From assembly GCA_024276455.1 (NCBI GenBank), contig JAJRXE010000466.1:1-5688 (forward strand): DNA of 5,688 nt, written 5' to 3'. This DNA comes from Calditrichota bacterium (GTDB lineage Bacteria > Calditrichota > Calditrichia > RBG-13-44-9). Below are positions 1-5,688 of the stretch, one piece after another. Position 1 is the first letter of the stretch, and each line of letters opens with the position of its first letter. The position numbers and the translations under genes were made by a program. Under the pieces are notes generated by a model. That model was not told the origin of the DNA and made no database searches. It was given only the letters and a program-made list of their open reading frames with translations.

Positions 1-501
1 AATCATTTTTTTAACAATGTTCAAATAATAATCGGCTTTGTCTTTCTTTTCCAGAAACAGGTAATTTTTTACCAATCCCAAATATCCGCGAACCTCTTTG
101 GGGTATTTTTCGATTACCCGCTCAAAAATGGCAATGCTCTCATCGAATTGGCGTTGTTGTAACAGAACCGCCCCCAGGTTGATGAGCGCATTTTTTTGGT
201 TGGGATTCTTTTGTAACAACTTTTCAAGCGCAATTTTGGCCTTTTCGTATTTTCCGAGTTGAGCGTAAATAGCGGACAGAAGCACAATCCCCGCTTCGTG
301 ATGGGGATCTTCTTCGAGCAACTGATTAATAAACCAGATGGCTTCCTCAAAATTTTCCATCTTGTAATTAACCATGGCCAGTTGGAACAAAATATTTTTA
401 TCTCGTCGATTCAACATCAATCCCTTGTAGAGAAGCTGTACCGAGAGATCGAATTTGCCATCGCCATAATATTCCAATGCTTGCAGATACAGTTTTTCTG
501 T
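1..501 (-). other. TPR repeat domain of the MFS fusion protein
   Basis: Residues 432-598 form a helical repeat array with a 34-residue period, roughly 432-465, 466-499, 500-533, 534-567 and 568 onward. TPR signature positions are visible: small residues at position 8 (A439, A473, S507, G541), Ala or Ser at position 20 (S451, A485, A519, S553, A587) and Pro at position 32 (P497, P531, P565). TPRs are protein-binding scaffolds. Because a 12-helix MFS protein normally has both ends in the cytoplasm, this array should be cytosolic. The partner is unknown. The array continues beyond the window, so its full length cannot be given. Confidence 0.82.
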
Positions 502-1794
502 AGCGGTAAGTTTTCTTTTTCTCTTCCCTTTCACATCGAAGGCCAGAAATTCGCGAGTAACTGGGCTGAAAGTGACCGAGAGAGCAATAAGCACCAGGAT
601 GCCGCTGGCTAACAAATACAAAGTTGAAATGCTAAAACCGGTTAAATCGCCAATTACACCCCCCAACCCCATTCCTAATGGAGACAGTCCTCCTGAGAGA
701 GTGGTTAGAAAACCGAACACCCGTCCGCGAATTTCGCTTGGAGTTGTGATCTGGAGAATCGAGAAGATGCTGACCTGTACAAATCCACTCATCAAACCGG
801 CCATGACGAAAATAATTGCCGCAATAATCGGGGCACCCGCAATCCCTAACATTCCGTAGGTTAAAGCATCAAGAATCATAAACACACACAGCAGCGTCGC
901 GCGTTTACTTCCCTGTAAAGGGATGAATCCGGCCACGAAATATCCCAGGAAAGACCCAACCCCGTACGCCGAGGTCAAAAAACCGTACCAATAAGCGGGT
1001 GCTTTTAGAGTCTCCTGTACATAAAAGGGAAGAAGGACCAACACCGGCATGGTAAAAAAGCTGAACAATACCGAGGCCAGCACTAATTTCTTGAGCCCTT
1101 TTTGATTCCAGATGTAATGAAACCCTTCAACAAAATCTCCCTTAAAAGCCTGAAACTGTTCTTTAAAATTACCTTCCGTTTGCTTTATTTTTTGGGGAAT
1201 ATTAATAAACGATTCGCTAAACGCGGAAAATAAAAAGGTTAATCCGTCCACCAGTACCAGAATCGGAATACCGACGGCGGTGTATAAAATTCCGCCCAGG
1301 GTCTGTCCAAAGATCATGGACAGCTTAATGGAAAACTGTCCCAGAGAATTGGCTTTAAAAATTTTATCTTTAGGTACGATATCGGGGATTGAGGCTGAAA
1401 TAGCTGGCTGAAAGAACGAACCGATTACGGCGGAAAAGATGGAAATCAAAAAGATGGCGGCTACAATCAGGTTGGTATCCTGCGGCTTATAAAAAAACAG
1501 TGCCGCCAGACTCAAAATCAGAAGTCCATTTAAAATGTCGCTGATTATGATGATTTTTTTCCGATGGAAGCGATCGGCAATTACCCCGCCAAACGCACTC
1601 AGCAACACTGCTGGAATTCCGGCGGTCATTCCCAGAAGGCCAATTAAACTACGGGAGCCGGTCGCATCCGTCAACCAGAGAATTAAGGCAATGGTAAAGA
1701 CCTGATTCCCCAGCCGGCTAACTGTTTGGCCTTGCCAGAGGAGAAAGTAATTCTTATTAAATAACTTCTTTGGTGCACGATCTTGTGAATTCAA
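1..1794 (-). CDS. MFS (DHA3-type) exporter fused to C-terminal TPR repeats; 3' end outside the window
   Basis: Probable proton-driven efflux pump of the inner membrane, likely exporting the peptide made by the NRPS upstream. I translated 598 codons without a stop. Residues about 10-415 form a 12-helix MFS unit. After the first helix pair comes motif A, GGVIADRFHRKK (residues 69-80). A long polar loop lies mid-protein (about 194-232), and helices 7-12 include the segment SEIRGRVFGFL (352-362). The pattern resembles MefA and EntS-like drug antiporters. A basic linker, KGKRKRK (422-428), leads into at least five TPR-like repeats (432-598), with prolines at 497, 531 and 565 exactly 34 residues apart. 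The start is TTG 1792-1794: it is the only usable in-frame start after the stop at 1828-1830, and the next ATG lies inside helix 2. The gene begins 180 bp after the NRPS stop on the same strand. The MFS call is firm; the substrate is inferred from context. Confidence 0.9.
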   Translation of the reverse strand, partial: MNSQDRAPKKLFNKNYFLLWQGQTVSRLGNQVFTIALILWLTDATGSRSLIGLLGMTAGIPAVLLSAFGGVIADRFHRKKIIIISDILNGLLILSLAALFFYKPQDTNLIVAAIFLISIFSAVIGSFFQPAISASIPDIVPKDKIFKANSLGQFSIKLSMIFGQTLGGILYTAVGIPILVLVDGLTFLFSAFSESFINIPQKIKQTEGNFKEQFQAFKGDFVEGFHYIWNQKGLKKLVLASVLFSFFTMPVLVLLPFYVQETLKAPAYWYGFLTSAYGVGSFLGYFVAGFIPLQGSKRATLLCVFMILDALTYGMLGIAGAPIIAAIIFVMAGLMSGFVQVSIFSILQITTPSEIRGRVFGFLTTLSGGLSPLGMGLGGVIGDLTGFSISTLYLLASGILVLIALSVTFSPVTREFLAFDVKGKRKRKLTATEKLYLQALEYYGDGKFDLSVQLLYKGLMLNRRDKNILFQLAMVNYKMENFEEAIWFINQLLEEDPHHEAGIVLLSAIYAQLGKYEKAKIALEKLLQKNPNQKNALINLGAVLLQQRQFDESIAIFERVIEKYPKEVRGYLGLVKNYLFLEKKDKADYYLNIVKKMI

Positions 1795-1795
1795 G

Positions 1796-1806
1796 CCACC
1801 CCCACC
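1796..1806 (-). promoter_or_regulatory. Putative ribosome binding site for the TTG-started exporter gene
   Basis: The minus strand reads GGTGGGGGTGGC immediately before TTG 1792-1794. The G-run is an imperfect match to the Shine-Dalgarno consensus with short spacing. It supports the TTG start but is weak evidence alone; the main argument for the start is the lack of any other in-frame candidate before helix 1. Confidence 0.35.
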
Positions 1807-1858
1807 ACGAAAAAATATTCCACTTTCTCAGGTTTACCGTTCAGTTTTTCAATCTGAT

Positions 1859-1887
1859 AAAATAATTAAAAAACAGCAAATTATCAA
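1859..1887 (-). promoter_or_regulatory. Candidate sigma-70-like promoter for the exporter gene
   Basis: On the minus strand TTGATA (1882-1887) is followed by exactly 17 bases and then TATTTT (1859-1864). This fits a housekeeping -35/-10 pair and would place the transcript start about 55-60 bases upstream of the TTG start. The gap is very AT-rich, so a chance match is quite possible. The exporter could instead, or also, be read through from the NRPS gene, since no strong terminator is seen between them. Confidence 0.3.
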
Positions 1888-1974
1888 AACTAATTATAAT
1901 TCCTCCTCTATTTTTTCTTCACAAGAACACCCCCTTGACTAACCAACCCGAGAGAATGAGAATTAGAAAATTCT

Positions 1975-4900
1975 TCAAATTAAAAATTCACGTAATTTCT
2001 CGGCCAACACCTTTACATTTGGTTCATGTAAGATGGTATTGTGATCACCGGGAATTTCAATAATATCCACTCCGCCTTGCGCCAATTCCGACCAACCCAG
2101 ATCGGGAGGAGTGCCGGGCTCGTCGTGCCGCTCGGTTGAGCGGAACAGGGTAACTTTGCCAGGGAACGGCTCGGGGCGATAATTCCGCCAGGCATCCTGC
2201 TGAATTTTTAAGATCGTCACATAATTCTTAAAGTGTTTCACTTTAATGAAGCGGGAGAAAAGCCGGGCTTTTTTCGCTTTTTTAAGCACGTACTTTATCT
2301 GATCATCGTAGTCCATTTTTCGCAGTTCTTCCACCGGTATTTTGAGCCGCCCCATAAACATCCGAGATAAGAATTCGGCACTGTCTTCCGGCTCCTCCAG
2401 TGGCAGGTACGGTCCCTGATCCAGAATTGCCAGCAGGCCTACTTCTTCTCCCATGGCGGTTAATTGACGGGCCACTTCGTAGGCAATTACCACTCCCATA
2501 GACCAGCTACCAATGTAATAAGGACCTTCCGACTGACGGGTACGAATAGCCGCAATATAGTAGGAGGCCATATCTTCGATACGCTCATGGGGATGTTGTT
2601 TGCCATCGACTCCCACGGCCTGAATACCGTAGAACGGGACATCGGGTCCAATTTCGTTGGCAAGAAATGTGTAAAAATGCACACTGCCACCGGAAGGATG
2701 AATAAAGAAGAGAGGTTTCTTACCGGGAACATCGTGGAATTTTACCAGGACCTTGCTCACCGATTCTACTTCCTGATCGGAACTCAGGATTTTCGACAGA
2801 TTTTCGATGGTGGGATCCTGGAAAAATTCGACCAGAGAGATTTCCTGCCCGAACTCCTCTTCAATCTGGGCCAATAGTCGAACCGCCAGTAAAGAATGTC
2901 CGCCCAGATCGAAGAAATTGTCGGTTACCCCGACTTTTTTCATCCGCAGGGTATCTTCCCAAATCTTTGCCAGACGAATTTCCAGATCGTTGCGGGGGGC
3001 AACGTACTCCACTCCACTGGCCTCGCGATCCAGCTCCGGTGCCGGCAACGCCCGGCGATCGATCTTTCCGTTCGGCGTCAGCGGAAACGACTCCAGCACC
3101 ACCACCGCCGAGGGAACCATGTACTCCGGCAAGCGACTCCGCAAATAATCCCGCAACTCCACTCCCTTTAGCTCATACCCTTCCTCCAACACCACATAGC
3201 CCACCAACCGGGCATCGCCTCCACCTTCCTCACGTACCAACACCACACTCTCGCGTACCCCCTCATGGCCGCTCAACTGCGACTCGATCTCGCCTAACTC
3301 GATCCGAAATCCCCGAACCTTTACCTGGTCATCCAGACGACCCAAAAACTCCAAATTCCCGTCCGGAAGGTAACGAACCAGGTCCCCCGTCCGGTACAAA
3401 CGACCTCCTCCCTCTCCGTACGGATCCGGTACAAAGCGCTCCGCCGTCAAATCCGCTCGACCATGATATCCCCGCGCCAGACCCACTCCACCTATGTACA
3501 ACTCCCCGGGAACACCAATCGGTACCGGCTTCTGTTCACCGTCCAATACGTACAAACGGACATTGTCGTAAGCCACCCCGATCGGAACACTGCTCCCTCG
3601 CTCCTTTACCTCCCCCTCTATCACATAGTTGCACACCCCCACCGTCGATTCCGTCGGTCCGTAGGCATTCACAAAACGACGTCCAACTCCCCAACGACGC
3701 ACCAGCTCCCAGCTACAACGCTCCCCCGCACTCACCAGCGTCCGCAACGACCTGTACTCGCCCTCCGGCAACACACTCAACACCGACGGCGGCAACGTCA
3801 CCACCTGGATCGACAAATCCTCCAACAAGCGACTCAATTCCATCACGTCTCGCAATCGCTCCCCGGGCACCAACACCAGCGTGCTTCCACTCAACAACGC
3901 CATGAATACCTCCGACACCGAGGCATCGAAACTAAAAGAGGCAAACTGCAACACCCGACTCCCCGCCTCCACTCCAAACTCGCGAATCTGGGTGTGCGCT
4001 AAATTCACCAATCCACGGTGCGACAACAGCACCCCCTTCGGGCGTCCCGTCGAACCCGAGGTGTAAATAATGTACGCCAGCTGATCCGGATCAACCTCCC
4101 AGTCCGGATTCTCCCCCTTGCTCTGCGAAATCTCCGCCCAATCCCGATCCAGGCACACCAGTTCCACCTCCACATCCAACTCCTCCAAACGGGACAACAG
4201 CGACTCCTGCGTCAACAAAATCCTCACCCCCGAATCCTCCAGCATGTAGCGCAACCGCTCCAACGGATAGCTCCCATCCAGCGGCAAATACGCACCTCCC
4301 GCCTTCATGATCCCCAGCAATCCAATCACCATCTCCGGAGAACGATCCACCGACAAACCCACCACCGTCTCCGAACTCACCCCCCGGCCCCGCAGCCAGT
4401 GCGCCAACCGATTCGAACGCTCGTTAAGCTCACCGTAGCTCAGCTCCCGACCCTCGTACTCCAGCGCCACCCGCTCGGGATGAACTGCCGCCTCCCGCTC
4501 AAACCAACCGTGCGCCGTCAGATCCGAAGGATACGACCGGGCGGTCCTCGTCCAATCTTCCAGCAACAAACGCTTCTCCTCCGAGGTCAGCATCTCCAAA
4601 CGGGTGATCGGCTCCTCCGGATGAAGGGCAATCTCTTCCAGCAATCGCCGAAAATGACCCACCATCCGCTCTATCGTCTCTCGCTCGAATAAATCCGTGT
4701 TGTACTCCAGGGTGCCGACCCACTCTTTTTCCCCAATTTCCATGGAGAGGGTTAAATCATATTGAGTGGCGACGCTCTGGGCCTCAACCGGCACCATTTT
4801 CAGATGAGGTAACTGAATTTCCCGATTCACTGCGCGGGTATTTTGCAGCACAAACATGACCTGGAAGAGCGGCGTATAGCTCAAATCGCGCTCGGGTTGC

Positions 4901-5688
4901 AGCACTTCCACCAGCTTCTCGAAAGGAATGTCCTGGTGGGCGTACGCCCCCAGGGCGGTCTCCCGCACCCGCCGCAGCAATTCCCGGAAATCCGGACGAC
5001 CGGACAGATCCGTGCGCATTACCAGGGTGTTGGCAAAAAAGCCAATCAAATTCTCCAGCTCCTCGCGGGTTCGGTTGGCAATGGGCGTTCCCACACAAAT
5101 ATCGTCCTGACCGGAATAGCGCGACAGCAGCACGTTAAACGCCGCCAGCAGCAGCATGAAGGTGGTGGCTTCTTCCTGCCGGGCGATATGGCGCAATTTT
5201 TCCATCACCTTGGCGGGAATTACAAACGACAGGTGATCGCCGTTGAACGTTTTCAAGGGCGGCCTGGGATGGTCGGTGGGCAACTCCAGCAGCGGGGGTG
5301 CATCGCTCAGCTTTTCCTTCCAGTAGTTCAATTGCTCCTCCAATACCTCGCCCTGTAACCACTGGCGCTGCCAGACGGCAAAATCGGCGTATTGGATCTT
5401 CAATTCCGGCAAGGGAGAGGGATGCCCGATGACCTTCGCGGCATAAATCGAGGCGATCTCCTCAATCAACACGCTAATTGACCAGCCATCGGAGATGATG
5501 TGGTGCATAGTGAAGAGAATCATCCTGTCTTCGTCGTCCAGTTGGAGCAAGCGGGCTCGAATCAGCGGTCCGGTTCGCAAATCGAACGGCTTCAGCGCTT
5601 CTTCCCGGGCTAACTTCAGCGCTTCGGCTTCGCGGTCTTCCCGGGAAAGGTTGCTTAAGTCCACCACCGGTATCTCGAGCGTTAATTC
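1975..5688 (-). CDS. Nonribosomal peptide synthetase, terminal C-A-T-TE module; 5' end outside the window
   Basis: A cytoplasmic megasynthase that adds the last amino acid to a carrier-bound peptide and then releases the product. The frame is open at the window edge, so residues are numbered from the codon at 5686-5688 (1237 residues to the TGA at 1975-1977). The GTG at 5665-5667 is not a start: ordinary condensation-domain sequence (ELTLEIPVVDLS) runs through it. Domain order is condensation (about 1-352, missing its N-terminus; HHIISDG at 62-68), adenylation (about 370-882), carrier (about 895-967; LGGHS with Ser932) and thioesterase (about 991-1237; Ser1063, Asp1090, His1216). No epimerase or methyltransferase is inserted. 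At least one earlier module or gene must lie upstream, because this condensation domain needs a donor. The MFS exporter follows on the same strand. The peptide product is unknown. Confidence 0.96.
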   Translation of the reverse strand, partial: ELTLEIPVVDLSNLSREDREAEALKLAREEALKPFDLRTGPLIRARLLQLDDEDRMILFTMHHIISDGWSISVLIEEIASIYAAKVIGHPSPLPELKIQYADFAVWQRQWLQGEVLEEQLNYWKEKLSDAPPLLELPTDHPRPPLKTFNGDHLSFVIPAKVMEKLRHIARQEEATTFMLLLAAFNVLLSRYSGQDDICVGTPIANRTREELENLIGFFANTLVMRTDLSGRPDFRELLRRVRETALGAYAHQDIPFEKLVEVLQPERDLSYTPLFQVMFVLQNTRAVNREIQLPHLKMVPVEAQSVATQYDLTLSMEIGEKEWVGTLEYNTDLFERETIERMVGHFRRLLEEIALHPEEPITRLEMLTSEEKRLLLEDWTRTARSYPSDLTAHGWFEREAAVHPERVALEYEGRELSYGELNERSNRLAHWLRGRGVSSETVVGLSVDRSPEMVIGLLGIMKAGGAYLPLDGSYPLERLRYMLEDSGVRILLTQESLLSRLEELDVEVELVCLDRDWAEISQSKGENPDWEVDPDQLAYIIYTSGSTGRPKGVLLSHRGLVNLAHTQIREFGVEAGSRVLQFASFSFDASVSEVFMALLSGSTLVLVPGERLRDVMELSRLLEDLSIQVVTLPPSVLSVLPEGEYRSLRTLVSAGERCSWELVRRWGVGRRFVNAYGPTESTVGVCNYVIEGEVKERGSSVPIGVAYDNVRLYVLDGEQKPVPIGVPGELYIGGVGLARGYHGRADLTAERFVPDPYGEGGGRLYRTGDLVRYLPDGNLEFLGRLDDQVKVRGFRIELGEIESQLSGHEGVRESVVLVREEGGGDARLVGYVVLEEGYELKGVELRDYLRSRLPEYMVPSAVVVLESFPLTPNGKIDRRALPAPELDREASGVEYVAPRNDLEIRLAKIWEDTLRMKKVGVTDNFFDLGGHSLLAVRLLAQIEEEFGQEISLVEFFQDPTIENLSKILSSDQEVESVSKVLVKFHDVPGKKPLFFIHPSGGSVHFYTFLANEIGPDVPFYGIQAVGVDGKQHPHERIEDMASYYIAAIRTRQSEGPYYIGSWSMGVVIAYEVARQLTAMGEEVGLLAILDQGPYLPLEEPEDSAEFLSRMFMGRLKIPVEELRKMDYDDQIKYVLKKAKKARLFSRFIKVKHFKNYVTILKIQQDAWRNYRPEPFPGKVTLFRSTERHDEPGTPPDLGWSELAQGGVDIIEIPGDHNTILHEPNVKVLAEKLREFLI
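1978..2718 (-). other. NRPS type I thioesterase (release) domain
   Basis: An alpha/beta-hydrolase domain that takes the finished peptide from the carrier and releases it by hydrolysis or cyclization. It opens with PLFFIHPSGGSVHFY. The nucleophile elbow is SWSMG (residues 1061-1065) with Ser1063. Asp1090 in AILDQG and His1216 in IPGDHNTIL complete the expected triad. The lid region between Asp and His is Lys/Arg-rich. The first Gly of the usual GxSxG elbow is Ser. The domain ends cleanly at the protein C-terminus, and its length of about 247 residues is normal. Linear versus cyclic release cannot be decided from the sequence. Confidence 0.93.
2788..3006 (-). other. NRPS peptidyl carrier protein (thiolation) domain
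   Basis: Carries the amino acid and then the full peptide on a phosphopantetheine arm. The attachment motif DNFFDLGGHSLLAVRL contains Ser932 (bases 2893-2895), the residue modified by a phosphopantetheinyl transferase. The downstream helix EFFQDPTIENLS is also typical. It lies directly between the adenylation and thioesterase domains, as expected of the last carrier in an assembly line. No phosphopantetheinyl transferase gene is in the window. Confidence 0.93.
3043..4581 (-). other. NRPS adenylation domain, predicted aromatic (tyrosine-like) specificity
   Basis: Activates an amino acid as its adenylate and loads it on the adjacent carrier. All core motifs are present: LSYGEL (A1), MKAGGAYLPLD (A2), YTSGSTGRPKGV (A3, bases 4030-4065), FDASVSE (A4), NAYGPTE (A5), GELYIGGVGLARGY (A6), YRTGDL (A7), GRLDDQVKVRGFRIELGEIE (A8), LPEYMVPS (A9) and NGKID (A10). 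Aligning by eye to GrsA gives specificity residues D588, A589, S592, T631, V652, A654, A675, V683, G684 and K875, i.e. DASTVAAVGK. From memory this is one position from a tyrosine code (DASTVAAVCK). Substrate is therefore a prediction only. Codon use differs sharply from the flanking domains. Confidence 0.93.
4633..5688 (-). other. NRPS condensation domain, N-terminally truncated by the window edge
   Basis: Forms the peptide bond between the upstream donor and the amino acid loaded by this module. The catalytic HHxxxDG motif is intact as HHIISDG (residues 62-68, bases 5485-5505). Later signatures are also present: IGFFANTL (215-222), YAHQDIPFEKLVE (249-261) and RDLSYTPLFQVMF (267-279). It is not a heterocyclization domain, which would carry DxxxxD instead of HHxxxDG. 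The motifs look like the ordinary elongating LCL class, but the missing N-terminal part prevents a firm LCL/DCL call. Roughly the first 80-90 residues of the domain are outside the window. Confidence 0.93.

Larger units (their letters stand above)
1795..1974 (-). other. AT-rich NRPS-exporter intergenic region
   Basis: This 180-bp gap separates the NRPS stop from the exporter start. It holds the candidate promoter and RBS listed separately, plus a strong Shine-Dalgarno-like GAGGAGGA (1901-1908) with no convincing start codon at normal distance. Only weak inverted repeats are present, such as CAAG...CTTG within 1922-1937, so I do not call a terminator. No gene is visible. Confidence 0.6.

Noticed and set aside
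259..859. Two overlapping plus-strand open frames
   Set aside because: Both are antisense to the exporter's TPR tail and last helices, which form a continuous coherent protein on the minus strand.
1849..1887. 12-codon TTG-started leader peptide
   Set aside because: Spacing from the Shine-Dalgarno-like motif is too long, the start codon is weak, and the peptide shows no regulatory run of one amino acid.
1920..1974. Possible terminator after the NRPS stop
   Set aside because: Only 4-5 bp inverted repeats are present (GAATT...AATTC and CAAG...CTTG), without a GC-rich stem and following T-run.
2967..3905. Long plus-strand open frame, about 312 codons, Pro/Ser/Thr/His-rich
   Set aside because: It lies antisense to the adenylation domain, whose motifs are intact on the minus strand. 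Its low-complexity composition follows from the skewed codon use there.
4018..4692. Plus-strand open frame rich in Arg, Gln, His and Leu
   Set aside because: Antisense shadow of the adenylation and late condensation domains; no recognisable domain.
5665..5667. GTG as a start codon for the NRPS
   Set aside because: The frame stays open to the window edge with normal condensation-domain sequence before it, and the domain's N-terminal part is missing, so the true start is outside the window.

Overview
The window is bacterial and holds the end of a nonribosomal peptide biosynthesis locus. Two genes lie on the minus strand, and both run off the window. Reading in the direction of transcription (from 5688 towards 1), the first is the 3' end of a nonribosomal peptide synthetase (NRPS). 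It encodes a condensation domain lacking its N-terminus, then a complete adenylation domain, a peptidyl carrier domain and a C-terminal thioesterase. This is a C-A-T-TE termination module, so the assembly line ends at the stop codon at 1975-1977.

After a 180-bp AT-rich gap (1795-1974) comes a second gene starting at TTG 1792-1794. It encodes a 12-helix major facilitator superfamily (MFS) exporter of the MefA/EntS-like DHA3 type, continuous in frame with a C-terminal run of tetratricopeptide (TPR) repeats. It is still open at base 1. The likely logic is that the NRPS assembles a peptide, the thioesterase releases it, and the adjacent MFS protein exports it. The cytosolic TPR tail may dock a partner.

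The organism cannot be named from this window. The exporter gene and the gap are AT-rich, while the adenylation-domain DNA is clearly GC-rich with a purine-rich coding strand. The codon shift at the adenylation-domain borders is the strongest unusual signal in the NRPS, and the MFS-TPR fusion is the most unusual protein architecture. I found no RNA gene, CRISPR array, insertion sequence or convincing terminator. The system type (NRPS plus exporter) is known; what may be undescribed is the product and the role of the TPR tail.
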